Origin: Candidatus Auribacterota bacterium
Lineage (GTDB): Bacteria > Auribacterota > JAFGBW01
DNA length: 19,436 nucleotides
Direction: 5' to 3'
Assembly: GCA_016932965.1 (NCBI GenBank)
Contig: JAFGBW010000156.1
Location: forward strand, 1 to 19,436
A program made the position numbers and the translations under genes. A model generated the notes under the pieces. The model made no database searches, was not told the DNA's origin, and was given only the letters and a program-made list of their open reading frames with translations. Of the stretch, positions 7,455-15,379 are shown piece by piece (the first letter of the stretch is position 1; each line of letters opens with the position of its first letter).

Positions 7455-7910
7455 ATGTTTTACGGGGAGTATGAACATACAATTGATGACAAGTGCCGGT
7501 TGATTATCCCAGCCAAAATACGTTCTCCATTCAGAGATGTGTTGATAGACCAGTTTGTTCTGAACAGAGGTTTTGAAGGTTGCCTTGTCCTTTATCCTCC
7601 AAATGAATGGCATGAAATAGAACAAAAGTACCGTCACTATTCTACCAATAAGGCAGACGTAAGAAATTATCTTCGTATGTTCTTTTCAGGTGCAACAATC
7701 GTGGAATGCGATAAGCAAGGCAGAATCACAATCCCTAAAAAACTCCTCGAATACGCCGGCATAGAAAAGGAAGTAACCCTCATCGGAGTTTCCACCAAAG
7801 TCGAGCTCTGGGCGAAAGAAAAGTGGAATCAAGAATTTTCCAGAACCATTGATTCTTTCTCCGAAATCGCTGAAAAAATCGGCGACTTAGATTTAAAAGG
7901 AAACCTATAA
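7455..7910 (+). CDS. mraZ: MraZ: dcw-operon transcriptional regulator
   Basis: DNA-binding protein with two tandem SpoVT-AbrB-type MraZ domains. It assembles into a ring and represses its own division/cell-wall operon. The two DxxxR signatures are DDKCR (residues 11-15, followed by LIIPAKIR) and DKQGR (86-90, followed by ITIPKKL). At 151 residues it fits the family (E. coli 152). A GTG at 7449 lies two codons upstream in frame, but ATG 7455 gives the usual MF.G start and is 10 bases after GGAG (7441-7444), so I chose it. It is the first gene of the cluster and is preceded by its own promoter and operator. Confidence 0.95.
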   Translation: MFYGEYEHTIDDKCRLIIPAKIRSPFRDVLIDQFVLNRGFEGCLVLYPPNEWHEIEQKYRHYSTNKADVRNYLRMFFSGATIVECDKQGRITIPKKLLEYAGIEKEVTLIGVSTKVELWAKEKWNQEFSRTIDSFSEIAEKIGDLDLKGNL

Positions 7911-7977
7911 AAGGGAGTTCGGAAAAAGCGATTTTCTGAACAGAAAATAGATCAACCAAAATATGAGGGGTGGTTCT

Positions 7978-8178
7978 ATGAGAGTGACAAAAAAAGGCGT
8001 CCGTATTCACTTTGAACAAACCGGTTTTCTGGAGGATCTTTCCGTGGAGAGGTTAAAGCGGGTTCGATGTTTGTGCGCACATCTTGGGGACTTGGGTTTT
8101 GATGCTGATCTGGAATCGGAACTGCCTAAAACACTGGGAAGCTGCCTGGTCTTTGATCCATATGAGAGCGAGGATTGA
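7978..8178 (+). CDS. Small hypothetical protein between mraZ and rsmH
   Basis: A 66-residue frame starting at ATG 7978, chosen over the upstream in-frame ATG 7963 because GAGGGG (7965-7970) is an ideal ribosome site seven bases before 7978. It ends with TGA overlapping the rsmH ATG by one base (TGATG), which suggests it is translated and coupled to rsmH. The protein is soluble and charged, with a basic N-terminus (MRVTKKGVRIHFEQ), a central C-L-C-A-H-L segment and an acidic C-terminus (FDPYESED). No helix long enough for membrane insertion is seen. I do not recognise a family. Many dcw clusters carry a small variable ORF here, and its function is unknown. Confidence 0.6.
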   Translation: MRVTKKGVRIHFEQTGFLEDLSVERLKRVRCLCAHLGDLGFDADLESELPKTLGSCLVFDPYESED

Positions 8179-9119
8179 TGTCCACATGGGTCTCTGTTCA
8201 CCAGCCGGTGCTTTTAAAAGAAGTTGTTTCTTTTTTTTCGGAAATTCCTCTGGAAATATTTGTGGATGCCACCGTGGGCGCCGGCGGGCATGCCCGGATC
8301 ATCCTCGAACAATGCCTTTCCCTTCAAGGCCTATTGATCGGATTCGATCAGGACGGTGACATTTTGAAGATAGCAGAAAAAAATCTGGAACCATTTTCAA
8401 AACAGGTGAAATTGATTCATGAAAACGGAGATAGAATGAAAGATGTGATGAATCGGCTCCAGATCAAAAACGTCGATGGAGTGCTCCTGGATTTGGGGCT
8501 CTCTTCCTTTCAACTGGATTCGGACAGAGGATTCAGTTTCAGCAAAGACTCTCCTTTAGATATGCGCATGGATGTCCGTACTGAACTCACTGCTTTCGAT
8601 GTTCTTAATTCCTATTCTCCGGAACAGCTCCGCCGTATCCTCAAAGAATACGGTGAATTTAAATATCCCAGTCCCATTGCACAGAAGATCCTTTCCCGGC
8701 GGGAAATATCCCCCATCCGCACTACCCGTGAACTCGCTGAAATCTTTGAAGAACGGCTAAAAAAGATGGTTCCGTCCCGTATCCATCCTGCAACCAGGAT
8801 TTTTCAGGCTATCCGCATGGAAGTCAACCAGGAACTGCCTCGGTTAAAGAACATGCTTTTGCAGGCTTATGAATTATTGAAAATAGGAGGGCGGCTTGCC
8901 GTTATTTCCTTTCATTCTTTGGAGGACCGTATGGTGAAACATTTTTTTCGGTCCAAAGTCCTTCCTTGTTCGTGCCCTCAAGATATCCCTCAGTGCATGT
9001 GCGGTGGAATTCCGAAAGGGAGGATTCTTACCAAAAAACCGGTTGTTCCCGAAAGGGATGAAATCCGGGAAAACCCGCGGTCCCGTTCGGCCAAATTAAG
9101 AGTCTTGGAAAAAATATAA
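8178..9119 (+). CDS. rsmH: RsmH (MraW): 16S rRNA (cytosine-1402-N4)-methyltransferase
   Basis: SAM-dependent methyltransferase that modifies C1402 in the ribosomal P site. The SAM-binding motif DATVGAGGH lies at residues 30-38, followed by GFDQDGDIL, LLDLGLSSFQLD, RGFSFS and the MDMR-like PLDMRMD. HPATRIFQAIRMEVNQEL and ISFHSLEDRMVK are characteristic RsmH stretches, and the end (ENPRSRSAKLRVLEK) is typical. ATG 8178 was chosen over TTG 8175. It yields 313 residues, matching E. coli (313), and overlaps the preceding ORF's stop. A CxCxxDxxxCxC cysteine cluster (CSCPQDIPQCMC) near the C-terminus is common in this family outside enterobacteria. Confidence 0.97.
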   Translation: MSTWVSVHQPVLLKEVVSFFSEIPLEIFVDATVGAGGHARIILEQCLSLQGLLIGFDQDGDILKIAEKNLEPFSKQVKLIHENGDRMKDVMNRLQIKNVDGVLLDLGLSSFQLDSDRGFSFSKDSPLDMRMDVRTELTAFDVLNSYSPEQLRRILKEYGEFKYPSPIAQKILSRREISPIRTTRELAEIFEERLKKMVPSRIHPATRIFQAIRMEVNQELPRLKNMLLQAYELLKIGGRLAVISFHSLEDRMVKHFFRSKVLPCSCPQDIPQCMCGGIPKGRILTKKPVVPERDEIRENPRSRSAKLRVLEKI

Positions 9120-9134
9120 CGAAAGGAAGTTCAC

Positions 9135-9425
9135 GTGGAAAAAAGAAAAAACACATGGATCCGAACCATGGAAGGCTGCATCGTTCTGGTCTGTCTGTGC
9201 TGCATATCTCTTTTCTATGTCTGGCAGCATATCTCGATTGTCCGCTTGGGATATCAGATCCGTAAAAATGAGATAAGTTTCGATGAACTCTTAAATGAAA
9301 AGGCGCGGCTGCAGTCCTTGGTTTCTGCTATTGAGTCCCCGGCAAACATTGAGAAAAAAATCATGTCTGAAAATATGCAATTAAATATGTCAAACAAAAA
9401 TCAGGTCATCCGAATGAAAATATGA
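9135..9425 (+). CDS. ftsL: FtsL-like cell division protein
   Basis: Small bitopic divisome protein that forms a complex with FtsB and FtsQ and activates septal synthesis by FtsWI. The 96 residues contain a basic cytoplasmic tail (EKRKNTWIR), one membrane helix at about 14-31, and a heptad-like periplasmic coiled coil (about 32-85) typical of FtsL/DivIC. The call rests on topology and on position between rsmH and ftsI, because FtsL sequences diverge strongly. The GTG start at 9135 follows a strong AAAGGAAG (9122-9129). The stop overlaps the ftsI start by four bases (ATGA), indicating coupling. Confidence 0.85.
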   Translation: MEKRKNTWIRTMEGCIVLVCLCCISLFYVWQHISIVRLGYQIRKNEISFDELLNEKARLQSLVSAIESPANIEKKIMSENMQLNMSNKNQVIRMKI

Positions 9426-11161
9426 GCTTGAAAAAAAGAAATTTTATGTCGTTTCGCACTTTCCTTGTCATGATGGGGATCATTGTGCTTTGGGGGGGAC
9501 TCATTTATCGTCTTTTGTTTCTTCAGATCCAATCGGCCCCTGTCTTGGTTAAGAAAGCGGAAAAACAGCAGGAAGCGGTGTTGAAGGTTTACCCTCAGCG
9601 CGGAAAGATACTGGACCGCAACGGTAATATCTTCGCTGTATCCATGAAAGTGAAATCGGCTTTTTGTGTGCCTTCTGAAGTTGATGAACTTTGGAGAACA
9701 GCCGGAAAACTGGCCCGGATTTTGGATATGCCGAAGAGTCGGCTCATTCATAAGTTGACCCGAAAAAGCCATTTTTCGTGGATAAAAAGGAAATTAACAG
9801 ATGAGGAAACCAGCCGGATAGAAAATGAGGGAATGCGCGGCATTTATCTTGTCGATGAAGTGAAGCGTTTTTATCCGAAAGCTTCCCTTTTGAGCCATGT
9901 GGTCGGTTTCGTCAATATTGATAATGAAGGGCTGGCGGGTCTGGAGAAATCCTTGGATCATTTTCTTCGCGGGAAAACTGGTTCAGCCACGATCATCCAT
10001 GATGCCAAGGGGAGGGAACTGTATGCTAAGCGTGACTTTATTGAAAAGCCTGAAGACGGGTTGGATGTCTACCTCACTGTTGATGAAGTCATCCAGCATA
10101 TCGTCGAAGAAGAACTTGATAAAGTATATGAGACTTATCAGGCAAAAGGAGCTGTGGCTATTGTGGTAGATGTCACAAACGGCGATATTCTCGCCATGGC
10201 CAATTGTCCTACATTTGATCTGAATCTGCCAGGAGAGTTCTCCGCGGATAAACGCAGAAACAGGGCACTCGTCGATTGTTATGAGCCAGGGTCATTGTTC
10301 AAAATAGTGATAGGTGCTGCAGCCTTGAATGAGAATCTGATTTCCATGAATGACCTCATTGATTGTGAAAAAGGCGCTTATCGTATTGGCGGTCATACTC
10401 TTCATGATTCCCATCCTTATGATGTATTGCCTTTTGTTTCCGTTATCGCCAAATCATCCAATATCGGGTGCGCCAAGGTCGCTTCCATGATGAGCCGAGA
10501 AACATTTTATCATTATATTCGGCAATTTGGATTCGGACAGACTATCGGTTTGCCACTGGAAGGAGAATTGAGGGGGAAAGTGAGAAATTACCAGCGATGG
10601 TCCGGTTATTCCCAGACAGCTATGGCTATGGGGCAGGAAATCATGGTGACGCCTTTGCAAATGGTCTTTGCTTTTGCAACGATTGCCAACAAAGGAAAAA
10701 AGCCAGTCGGCAGGCTTATTGACAGGATTGTGGGGCCGCAAAATCAACTCATTAGGAAAAATGAAATCAGGGAAGGTAAGTCCATCGTTTCGCCAAGAAC
10801 AGCCATGAAATTGACCCAAGCTTTGAAATTGGTGGTTTCGAAAAGCGGAACCGCTTATGAAGCCAGAGTGGAAGGTTACAGTGTCGCTGGTAAGACAGGA
10901 ACAGCCCAGAAGGTGGAAAACGGCACGTATTCTCATTCAAAATTTTTGGCTTCTTTTATCGGATTTGTTCCTGCTGATCATCCTGTTTTGGCGATTGGTG
11001 TTATGGTGGATGAACCCAAAGGCAAGGTGTATTACGGCGGACAGGTGGCTGCCCCGGGTTTTTCCGTAATGGCAGAGCGAATCCTGAGTTATTTGAAAAT
11101 CCCTCCGGAGGAAAATGCGGATGAGAATTTGAAACAATTGGAGAAGCGATATGCGGCTTGA
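9422..11161 (+). CDS. ftsI: FtsI (PBP3): septal peptidoglycan transpeptidase
   Basis: Class B penicillin-binding protein that cross-links septal peptidoglycan with FtsW. An N-terminal membrane anchor (about 12-32) is followed by the pedestal domain with QRGKILDRNG and HVVGFVNIDNEGLAGLE. The transpeptidase active site shows S291 in EPGSLFK (K294), SSN at 345-347, and KTGT at 491-494. The usual T after the active-site serine is replaced by L (SLFK rather than STFK). There are no C-terminal PASTA repeats, as in diderm bacteria. The 579 residues match the family (E. coli 588). It overlaps ftsL by four bases and murE by eleven. Confidence 0.95.
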   Translation: MSLKKRNFMSFRTFLVMMGIIVLWGGLIYRLLFLQIQSAPVLVKKAEKQQEAVLKVYPQRGKILDRNGNIFAVSMKVKSAFCVPSEVDELWRTAGKLARILDMPKSRLIHKLTRKSHFSWIKRKLTDEETSRIENEGMRGIYLVDEVKRFYPKASLLSHVVGFVNIDNEGLAGLEKSLDHFLRGKTGSATIIHDAKGRELYAKRDFIEKPEDGLDVYLTVDEVIQHIVEEELDKVYETYQAKGAVAIVVDVTNGDILAMANCPTFDLNLPGEFSADKRRNRALVDCYEPGSLFKIVIGAAALNENLISMNDLIDCEKGAYRIGGHTLHDSHPYDVLPFVSVIAKSSNIGCAKVASMMSRETFYHYIRQFGFGQTIGLPLEGELRGKVRNYQRWSGYSQTAMAMGQEIMVTPLQMVFAFATIANKGKKPVGRLIDRIVGPQNQLIRKNEIREGKSIVSPRTAMKLTQALKLVVSKSGTAYEARVEGYSVAGKTGTAQKVENGTYSHSKFLASFIGFVPADHPVLAIGVMVDEPKGKVYYGGQVAAPGFSVMAERILSYLKIPPEENADENLKQLEKRYAA

Positions 11162-12614
11162 GGATATTTTTCAGGGTTCTTCTCTCCGAAATGAGACTTG
11201 TGCGCAATTCGATATCAAAGATGTACAGACGGATTCCAGACAGGCCTCTGACGGTTCCCTGTTTATTGCGGTTCCCGGATTGACCCAAAATGGCTGTGAT
11301 TACGTTCAGGATGCTATTTCCCGCGGAGCGATCGCCATCGTGAGTGAAATCGCTATGCGGGTCCCTGAAAAAGTCCATCTGTTTCTTTCAAAAAATATCA
11401 GGCTGGATATCCCGGTTATCGCCGCGAACTGGACTCAAAGGGCCCATCAAAAGCTCGCGTTATATGGAGTGACCGGAACCAAGGGGAAAACCACCTCTGT
11501 CATGATGCTCCATGCTATCTTAAATAAGGCGGGAAAAGAATCCGGCTATATTACCACCATTGAAAGACATTGGAAAAATAAAACGCTCCCCTCTTCTCTT
11601 ACTACACCTGGACCATTGGAACTTCATCGGGATTTCGCATCCATGGTCAGGGTGGGTTGCGATTCATGTGTTTTTGAAGTTTCTTCACACGGCATCGATC
11701 AAAGACGTCATCATGGACTCCGTTTTGAATCCAGAATCATGACAAATGTTCAGTCCGATCACCTGGATTATCATAACACCTTAGAAGCGTATCGTGAAAC
11801 AAAGGCGAGTTTTTTAACAGAAGCGGAGGATGAATACAGCGTATTGAACCTGGATGATTCAATAGGAATGCGTATTTCTAAAAAGAAGAAAAAAAAATCA
11901 ACTTATGCCGTTTTTGACCGTTCCGCTGACCTGGTTGCGACGAATATTTCCCAAAGTCCTGAAAAAGGTTTGTCTTGGGAGATGATTTACCATGGAAAAA
12001 AATGGGAAATGTGTGCTCCGAATTTATTCGGTTTGTTCATGGTGGAAAACGCTCTTGCCGCTATTGGAGCCGCTCTTATTGCTAATATTGAATATCAGGC
12101 GATCCGTGAGGCCTTGTATGATTTTGTCCCACCTTTGGGACGGCTCACGAGGATTGAAGGTATTGATCTTTTCAGTGTTTACATCGATTACGCTCACACG
12201 TCTGACAGCCTGGAAAAAACTCTTATTGCCTTGAAACCGCTCGCAAAAAACAAAATGCGTCTTGTTTTTGGATGCGGTGGAAACCGGGATAAAACCAAAC
12301 GGAGTGAAATGGGAAGGATCGCTGTTTCCCTTGCCGATTATGTTTATCTTACCTCCGACAATTCACGATGGGAGGAGACATCCAGTATCTTGGAGGACAT
12401 AAAAAAAGGTATGGGATCCAATGGGCCGTTTTTTTGCTCAGAGGACAGGCAGACAGTCATTAATCAGGTGATTGAGGATGGCCAGGAGGGGGACGTGATC
12501 CTCATTGCCGGAAAAGGTCATGAAACTTATCAGGAAATGAAAGGGATCAGATTTCCTTTCAGTGATTGGGATGCGGTGAAGAAAGCCTGGATCAAAAGAA
12601 AGAGAACCAAGTGA
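11151..12614 (+). CDS. murE: MurE: UDP-MurNAc-tripeptide ligase (probably meso-diaminopimelate adding)
   Basis: ATP-dependent Mur ligase that adds the third stem-peptide residue to UDP-MurNAc-L-Ala-D-Glu in the cytoplasm. The N-terminal domain has TDSRQASDGSLFIAVPG, the central domain the P-loop GTKGKTT (109-115), EVSSHGIDQRR and DHLDYH, and the C-terminal domain YAHTSDSLEKTL and AGKGHETYQ. The motif that marks diaminopimelate enzymes, DNPR, reads DNSR at 403-406, so the substrate arginine is kept but the proline is not. Two further usually conserved prolines are also serine (S351 in HTSD, S385 in KRSEMG). Nine A residues at 11889-11897 encode part of a lysine run. ATG 11151 follows GGAG by seven bases inside ftsI. 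The length of 487 residues is normal. Confidence 0.94.
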   Translation: MRLEDIFQGSSLRNETCAQFDIKDVQTDSRQASDGSLFIAVPGLTQNGCDYVQDAISRGAIAIVSEIAMRVPEKVHLFLSKNIRLDIPVIAANWTQRAHQKLALYGVTGTKGKTTSVMMLHAILNKAGKESGYITTIERHWKNKTLPSSLTTPGPLELHRDFASMVRVGCDSCVFEVSSHGIDQRRHHGLRFESRIMTNVQSDHLDYHNTLEAYRETKASFLTEAEDEYSVLNLDDSIGMRISKKKKKKSTYAVFDRSADLVATNISQSPEKGLSWEMIYHGKKWEMCAPNLFGLFMVENALAAIGAALIANIEYQAIREALYDFVPPLGRLTRIEGIDLFSVYIDYAHTSDSLEKTLIALKPLAKNKMRLVFGCGGNRDKTKRSEMGRIAVSLADYVYLTSDNSRWEETSSILEDIKKGMGSNGPFFCSEDRQTVINQVIEDGQEGDVILIAGKGHETYQEMKGIRFPFSDWDAVKKAWIKRKRTK

Positions 12615-14026
12615 AGTTCAATTCACAAGATTTAAAAAAGGCCTTGGGAAAAACCCTTGTTTCCGTATTCAACGACGGAAAATTTTGCGGAGCTCAGTTA
12701 GCTACCGATACAAGGGCAATGCAGAAAGGCGATTTTTTTGTGCCATTAAAGGGTCCTCAGTTTGACGGGCAACATTTCTTTTCTCAGGCCTTGGATTCTG
12801 GCTGTATAGGCTTTTTGTTCTCCGATCCCTTGGCAGAACAAATCCGAAAAAGGGTGCAACAGCAGCAAGTGGCTGCCTATCAGGTGACAGACGCGCTTCA
12901 GGCTTTGCATCAGATTGCTGTCTGGGTCAGAAAAAAGATCAGACCGACGGTCATTGCTCTTACGGGGAGCAATGGTAAGACGACCGTAAAAAATTTAATC
13001 GGATGGATTTTAACACAACAGTATCCGACTTTGTATTCGAAGAAATCATTCAATAATTGTATCGGGGTTCCCTTGACGCTTGTTGCCCTCGAGAAAGGAA
13101 TCACTCATTTGGTTCTTGAAATGGGGATGAATCATGCCGGAGAAATCGAACAGCTGGTCCATCTAGCGGATCCGGATATTGTCATGGTTTTGAATGTTTC
13201 TTCCGCTCATCTGGGGAATTTCCCGGACTTCAAAGCTCTGGTTGCTGCCAAGGCTGAAATGATTTCCTGCAGCAGACCTGACACGACTTTGATTTTAAAT
13301 AAAACATTGAGGAAGTACGCGTCTTTTAAAAAAATTCGCAGAAGGAAACGGCTGGAATTCGGCTCAAAAGATTCTTCTTTATTTTGTTCCTGCTCAAAGG
13401 TGGTTCAGGAGGGGTTTAGAGTCAAAATGAATTTGACATTCAAGGGCGATACTTTTTCTGTGGAATTTCCGGGATTGGGGGTCCATAACGCCGAAAACGT
13501 GGCAGCCGCCGCGGCATGTTGCTTTTTTTTGGGAGTGGACAGGGATACTTTTATAAAGGGAGTCAGAGAATATACCATGCCTGAAATGCGGATGCAGCCT
13601 GTTGCCCTCCCCAACGGGGCATGGCTTATTAATGATGCTTACAATGCGAATCCCGCGTCCATGAAAGCCGCGATTCTTGCGCTTGATCAAATGCGGGGTT
13701 TTGGAAAGAAATTTTTAGTAGTGGGAAATATGAATGAATTGGGGAAAAACAGCCGGGAATTGCATCAGGAAGTCGGACGGTATGTGAGGAATACATCCAT
13801 TGATTTGATCCTTTCAATAGGCGAACTGGCAAAAGAAATCACTAACGAAGCTTTCAAAGGGGACGGAAAAGCCGCCTTGCATTTTGAAAAAAAGGAGGAA
13901 CTGTCCAGAGCATTAAAGGAGGAAGTCAAGACCGGTGATGTAGTGCTTATCAAGGGGTCCCGGACCAATCAACTGGAAACGATTCAACAGTTTTTATGCA
14001 ATCAAAAAGGAATTCCTTATGTATAA
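12611..14026 (+). CDS. murF: MurF: UDP-MurNAc-tripeptide-D-Ala-D-Ala ligase
   Basis: Last cytoplasmic Mur ligase, which adds the D-Ala-D-Ala dipeptide to give UDP-MurNAc-pentapeptide. Motifs in order are TDTRAMQKGDFFVPLKG near the N-terminus, the P-loop GSNGKTT (119-125), SFNNCIGVPLTL, LEMGMNHAGEIEQL, NVSSAHLGNF and the C-terminal NDAYNANPASMKAA. I chose GTG 12611, which overlaps the murE stop by four bases (GTGA) and gives 471 residues. An upstream in-frame ATG at 12566 would add fifteen residues that look like murE read out of frame and has no ribosome site. It overlaps mraY by eight bases. Confidence 0.95.
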   Translation: MKFNSQDLKKALGKTLVSVFNDGKFCGAQLATDTRAMQKGDFFVPLKGPQFDGQHFFSQALDSGCIGFLFSDPLAEQIRKRVQQQQVAAYQVTDALQALHQIAVWVRKKIRPTVIALTGSNGKTTVKNLIGWILTQQYPTLYSKKSFNNCIGVPLTLVALEKGITHLVLEMGMNHAGEIEQLVHLADPDIVMVLNVSSAHLGNFPDFKALVAAKAEMISCSRPDTTLILNKTLRKYASFKKIRRRKRLEFGSKDSSLFCSCSKVVQEGFRVKMNLTFKGDTFSVEFPGLGVHNAENVAAAAACCFFLGVDRDTFIKGVREYTMPEMRMQPVALPNGAWLINDAYNANPASMKAAILALDQMRGFGKKFLVVGNMNELGKNSRELHQEVGRYVRNTSIDLILSIGELAKEITNEAFKGDGKAALHFEKKEELSRALKEEVKTGDVVLIKGSRTNQLETIQQFLCNQKGIPYV

Positions 14027-15122
14027 ATATTTATTCCTTCCATGGATCGATCATTTTTTTGCCTTCAATGTATTCCGGTATATTACGTTTCGAATGGGTT
14101 TGGCTGCTTTAACTGCGATGGTTGTGACTATCCTGGTGGGACCTTATGTCATCAGAAAGCTTTATAGCCTTAAAATGGGTCAGGAAATCAGAAACAAGGA
14201 CGAATGCCCCCCTTTACATGCCCTTCATAAGAATAAGCAAGGCACGCCTACGATGGGGGGACTCCTTTTTGTTTTCTCTGTCCTTGCCGGAACTTTTCTA
14301 TGGGGAGATCTATCTCATCCTTACATTTGGATATCGTCTGCGGGAATTTTTCTGTTCGGCGCTATTGGATTTGTGGATGACTACCTTAAAATAAAAAAGA
14401 AACGTTCTCAGGGGCTGAGTCCAAGGCAAAAATTTGTTGCCCAGGCAATCCTGGCACTTCTTCTTGGTTTTTATCTGTTGAAATTTTCCGATATTTCCAC
14501 CTTTGCAAAAAATATCTATTTGCCTTTCATCAAGGGCTTGGTCATCAGCAATTCGGAATGGTTTTATCTTATATTCGTTGTCCTGGTGATCACGGGTACG
14601 TCCAATGCCGTTAATCTGACGGACGGTTTGGATGGCCTGGCAATAGGATGCACAATCATCTGTTCTACCGCTTTTGCCGTGATAGCCTATGTCGTCGGGA
14701 ATAAAATCTTCTGCAATTATTTATTCCTTGAGTATATCCGGGAGAGTGCTGAATTGTCGGTTTTCTGTTCCGCGATGGTGGGAGCAGGTCTTGGATTTTT
14801 ATGGTTCAATGCCTATCCGGCCCAGGTTTTCATGGGGGATACCGGTGCGTTGAGTATTGGGGGAGCGCTTGGTCTGGTCGCGGTGTTGATAAAAAAAGAA
14901 TTGTATCTCATCCTGATCGGCGGTGTTTTCGTCATGGAGGCTCTTTCCGTTATCCTGCAGGTCACGTCTTTCCGGTTCAGGAAAAAAAGGATTTTTTTAT
15001 GTTCTCCGCTTCATCATCATTTTGAAATGAAGGGCTGGCCTGAAACCAAAGTAACAGCCCGCTTTTGGATCCTGGCGATTATTTTTGCTTTGCTCGGGAT
15101 AAGCTCGTTGAAATTGAGATAG
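14019..15122 (+). CDS. mraY: MraY: phospho-MurNAc-pentapeptide transferase (lipid I synthase)
   Basis: Integral inner-membrane enzyme that transfers phospho-MurNAc-pentapeptide to undecaprenyl phosphate. The 367 residues carry the expected ten hydrophobic segments and all signature stretches: FNVFRYITFR, GTPTMGGLLF, the Asp pair in GFVDDYLK, NAVNLTDGLDGLA, the MGDTGALSIGG loop, and the HHHFEMKGWPETKV segment. The ATG overlaps the end of murF, and its Shine-Dalgarno AAGGA lies inside the small palindrome AAGGAATTCCTT (14007-14018) abutting the start codon. Translation may therefore depend on ribosomes finishing murF. Confidence 0.97.
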   Translation: MYKYLFLPWIDHFFAFNVFRYITFRMGLAALTAMVVTILVGPYVIRKLYSLKMGQEIRNKDECPPLHALHKNKQGTPTMGGLLFVFSVLAGTFLWGDLSHPYIWISSAGIFLFGAIGFVDDYLKIKKKRSQGLSPRQKFVAQAILALLLGFYLLKFSDISTFAKNIYLPFIKGLVISNSEWFYLIFVVLVITGTSNAVNLTDGLDGLAIGCTIICSTAFAVIAYVVGNKIFCNYLFLEYIRESAELSVFCSAMVGAGLGFLWFNAYPAQVFMGDTGALSIGGALGLVAVLIKKELYLILIGGVFVMEALSVILQVTSFRFRKKRIFLCSPLHHHFEMKGWPETKVTARFWILAIIFALLGISSLKLR

Positions 15123-15265
15123 AGTATGGCTTCGGGAAAAAATTGATTCATGAGTTGATTATTTAAATTGAGACTATAGAGAAAAATAACAGTGAAAGAC
15201 TATTTATCGCATCTATATAGGATAAAGAATCCCCCACCCCCATGGGGACGAGAAAGGATTTATGC

Positions 15266-15298
15266 GGATTCATCGTTAGCCTCCTTTTTGATGAATCC
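15266..15298 (+). promoter_or_regulatory. Hairpin in the mraY-murD gap with CCTCC loop
   Basis: GGATTCATC (15266-15274) pairs with GATGAATCC (15290-15298). The 15-base loop contains CCTCC followed by five T (15280-15289). It stands seven bases before a second hairpin. Together they could form an attenuator or processing site before murD. The 257-base gap shows no other feature. Confidence 0.4.
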
Positions 15299-15304
15299 AA
15301 ATAA

Positions 15305-15338
15305 TGCGGAAAACTTTTGGCAACAGAAGTTTTCCGCA
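15305..15338. repeat. GGAAAACTT palindromic repeat copy upstream of murD
   Basis: TGCGGAAAACTT (15305-15316) pairs perfectly with AAGTTTTCCGCA (15327-15338). The flanks AATAATGC and ACCTTT match those of the copy after arnA (5137-5178), so the two are related over about 40 bases rather than similar by stem alone. The U-tract after this copy is weak (ACCTTTCATC), so it is more a repeat than a terminator. Confidence 0.65.
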
Positions 15339-15379
15339 CCTTTCATCGAAAGCCTATTTCATGCCATGAAAGAGAAATC

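Noticed and set aside
7931-7948. Hairpin ATTTTCTG-AA-CAGAAAAT between mraZ and the next ORF
   Set aside because: The stem is AT-rich with a minimal loop and no T-run; it is unlikely to be functional.
12566-12610. Upstream ATG start for murF at 12566
   Set aside because: It would overlap murE by 49 bases with no ribosome site; GTG 12611 gives the usual four-base overlap.
15317-15379. Upstream extension of murD to ATG 15317
   Set aside because: The extra residues come from the repeat and do not match the MurD N-terminus; ATG 15380 gives a normal start.
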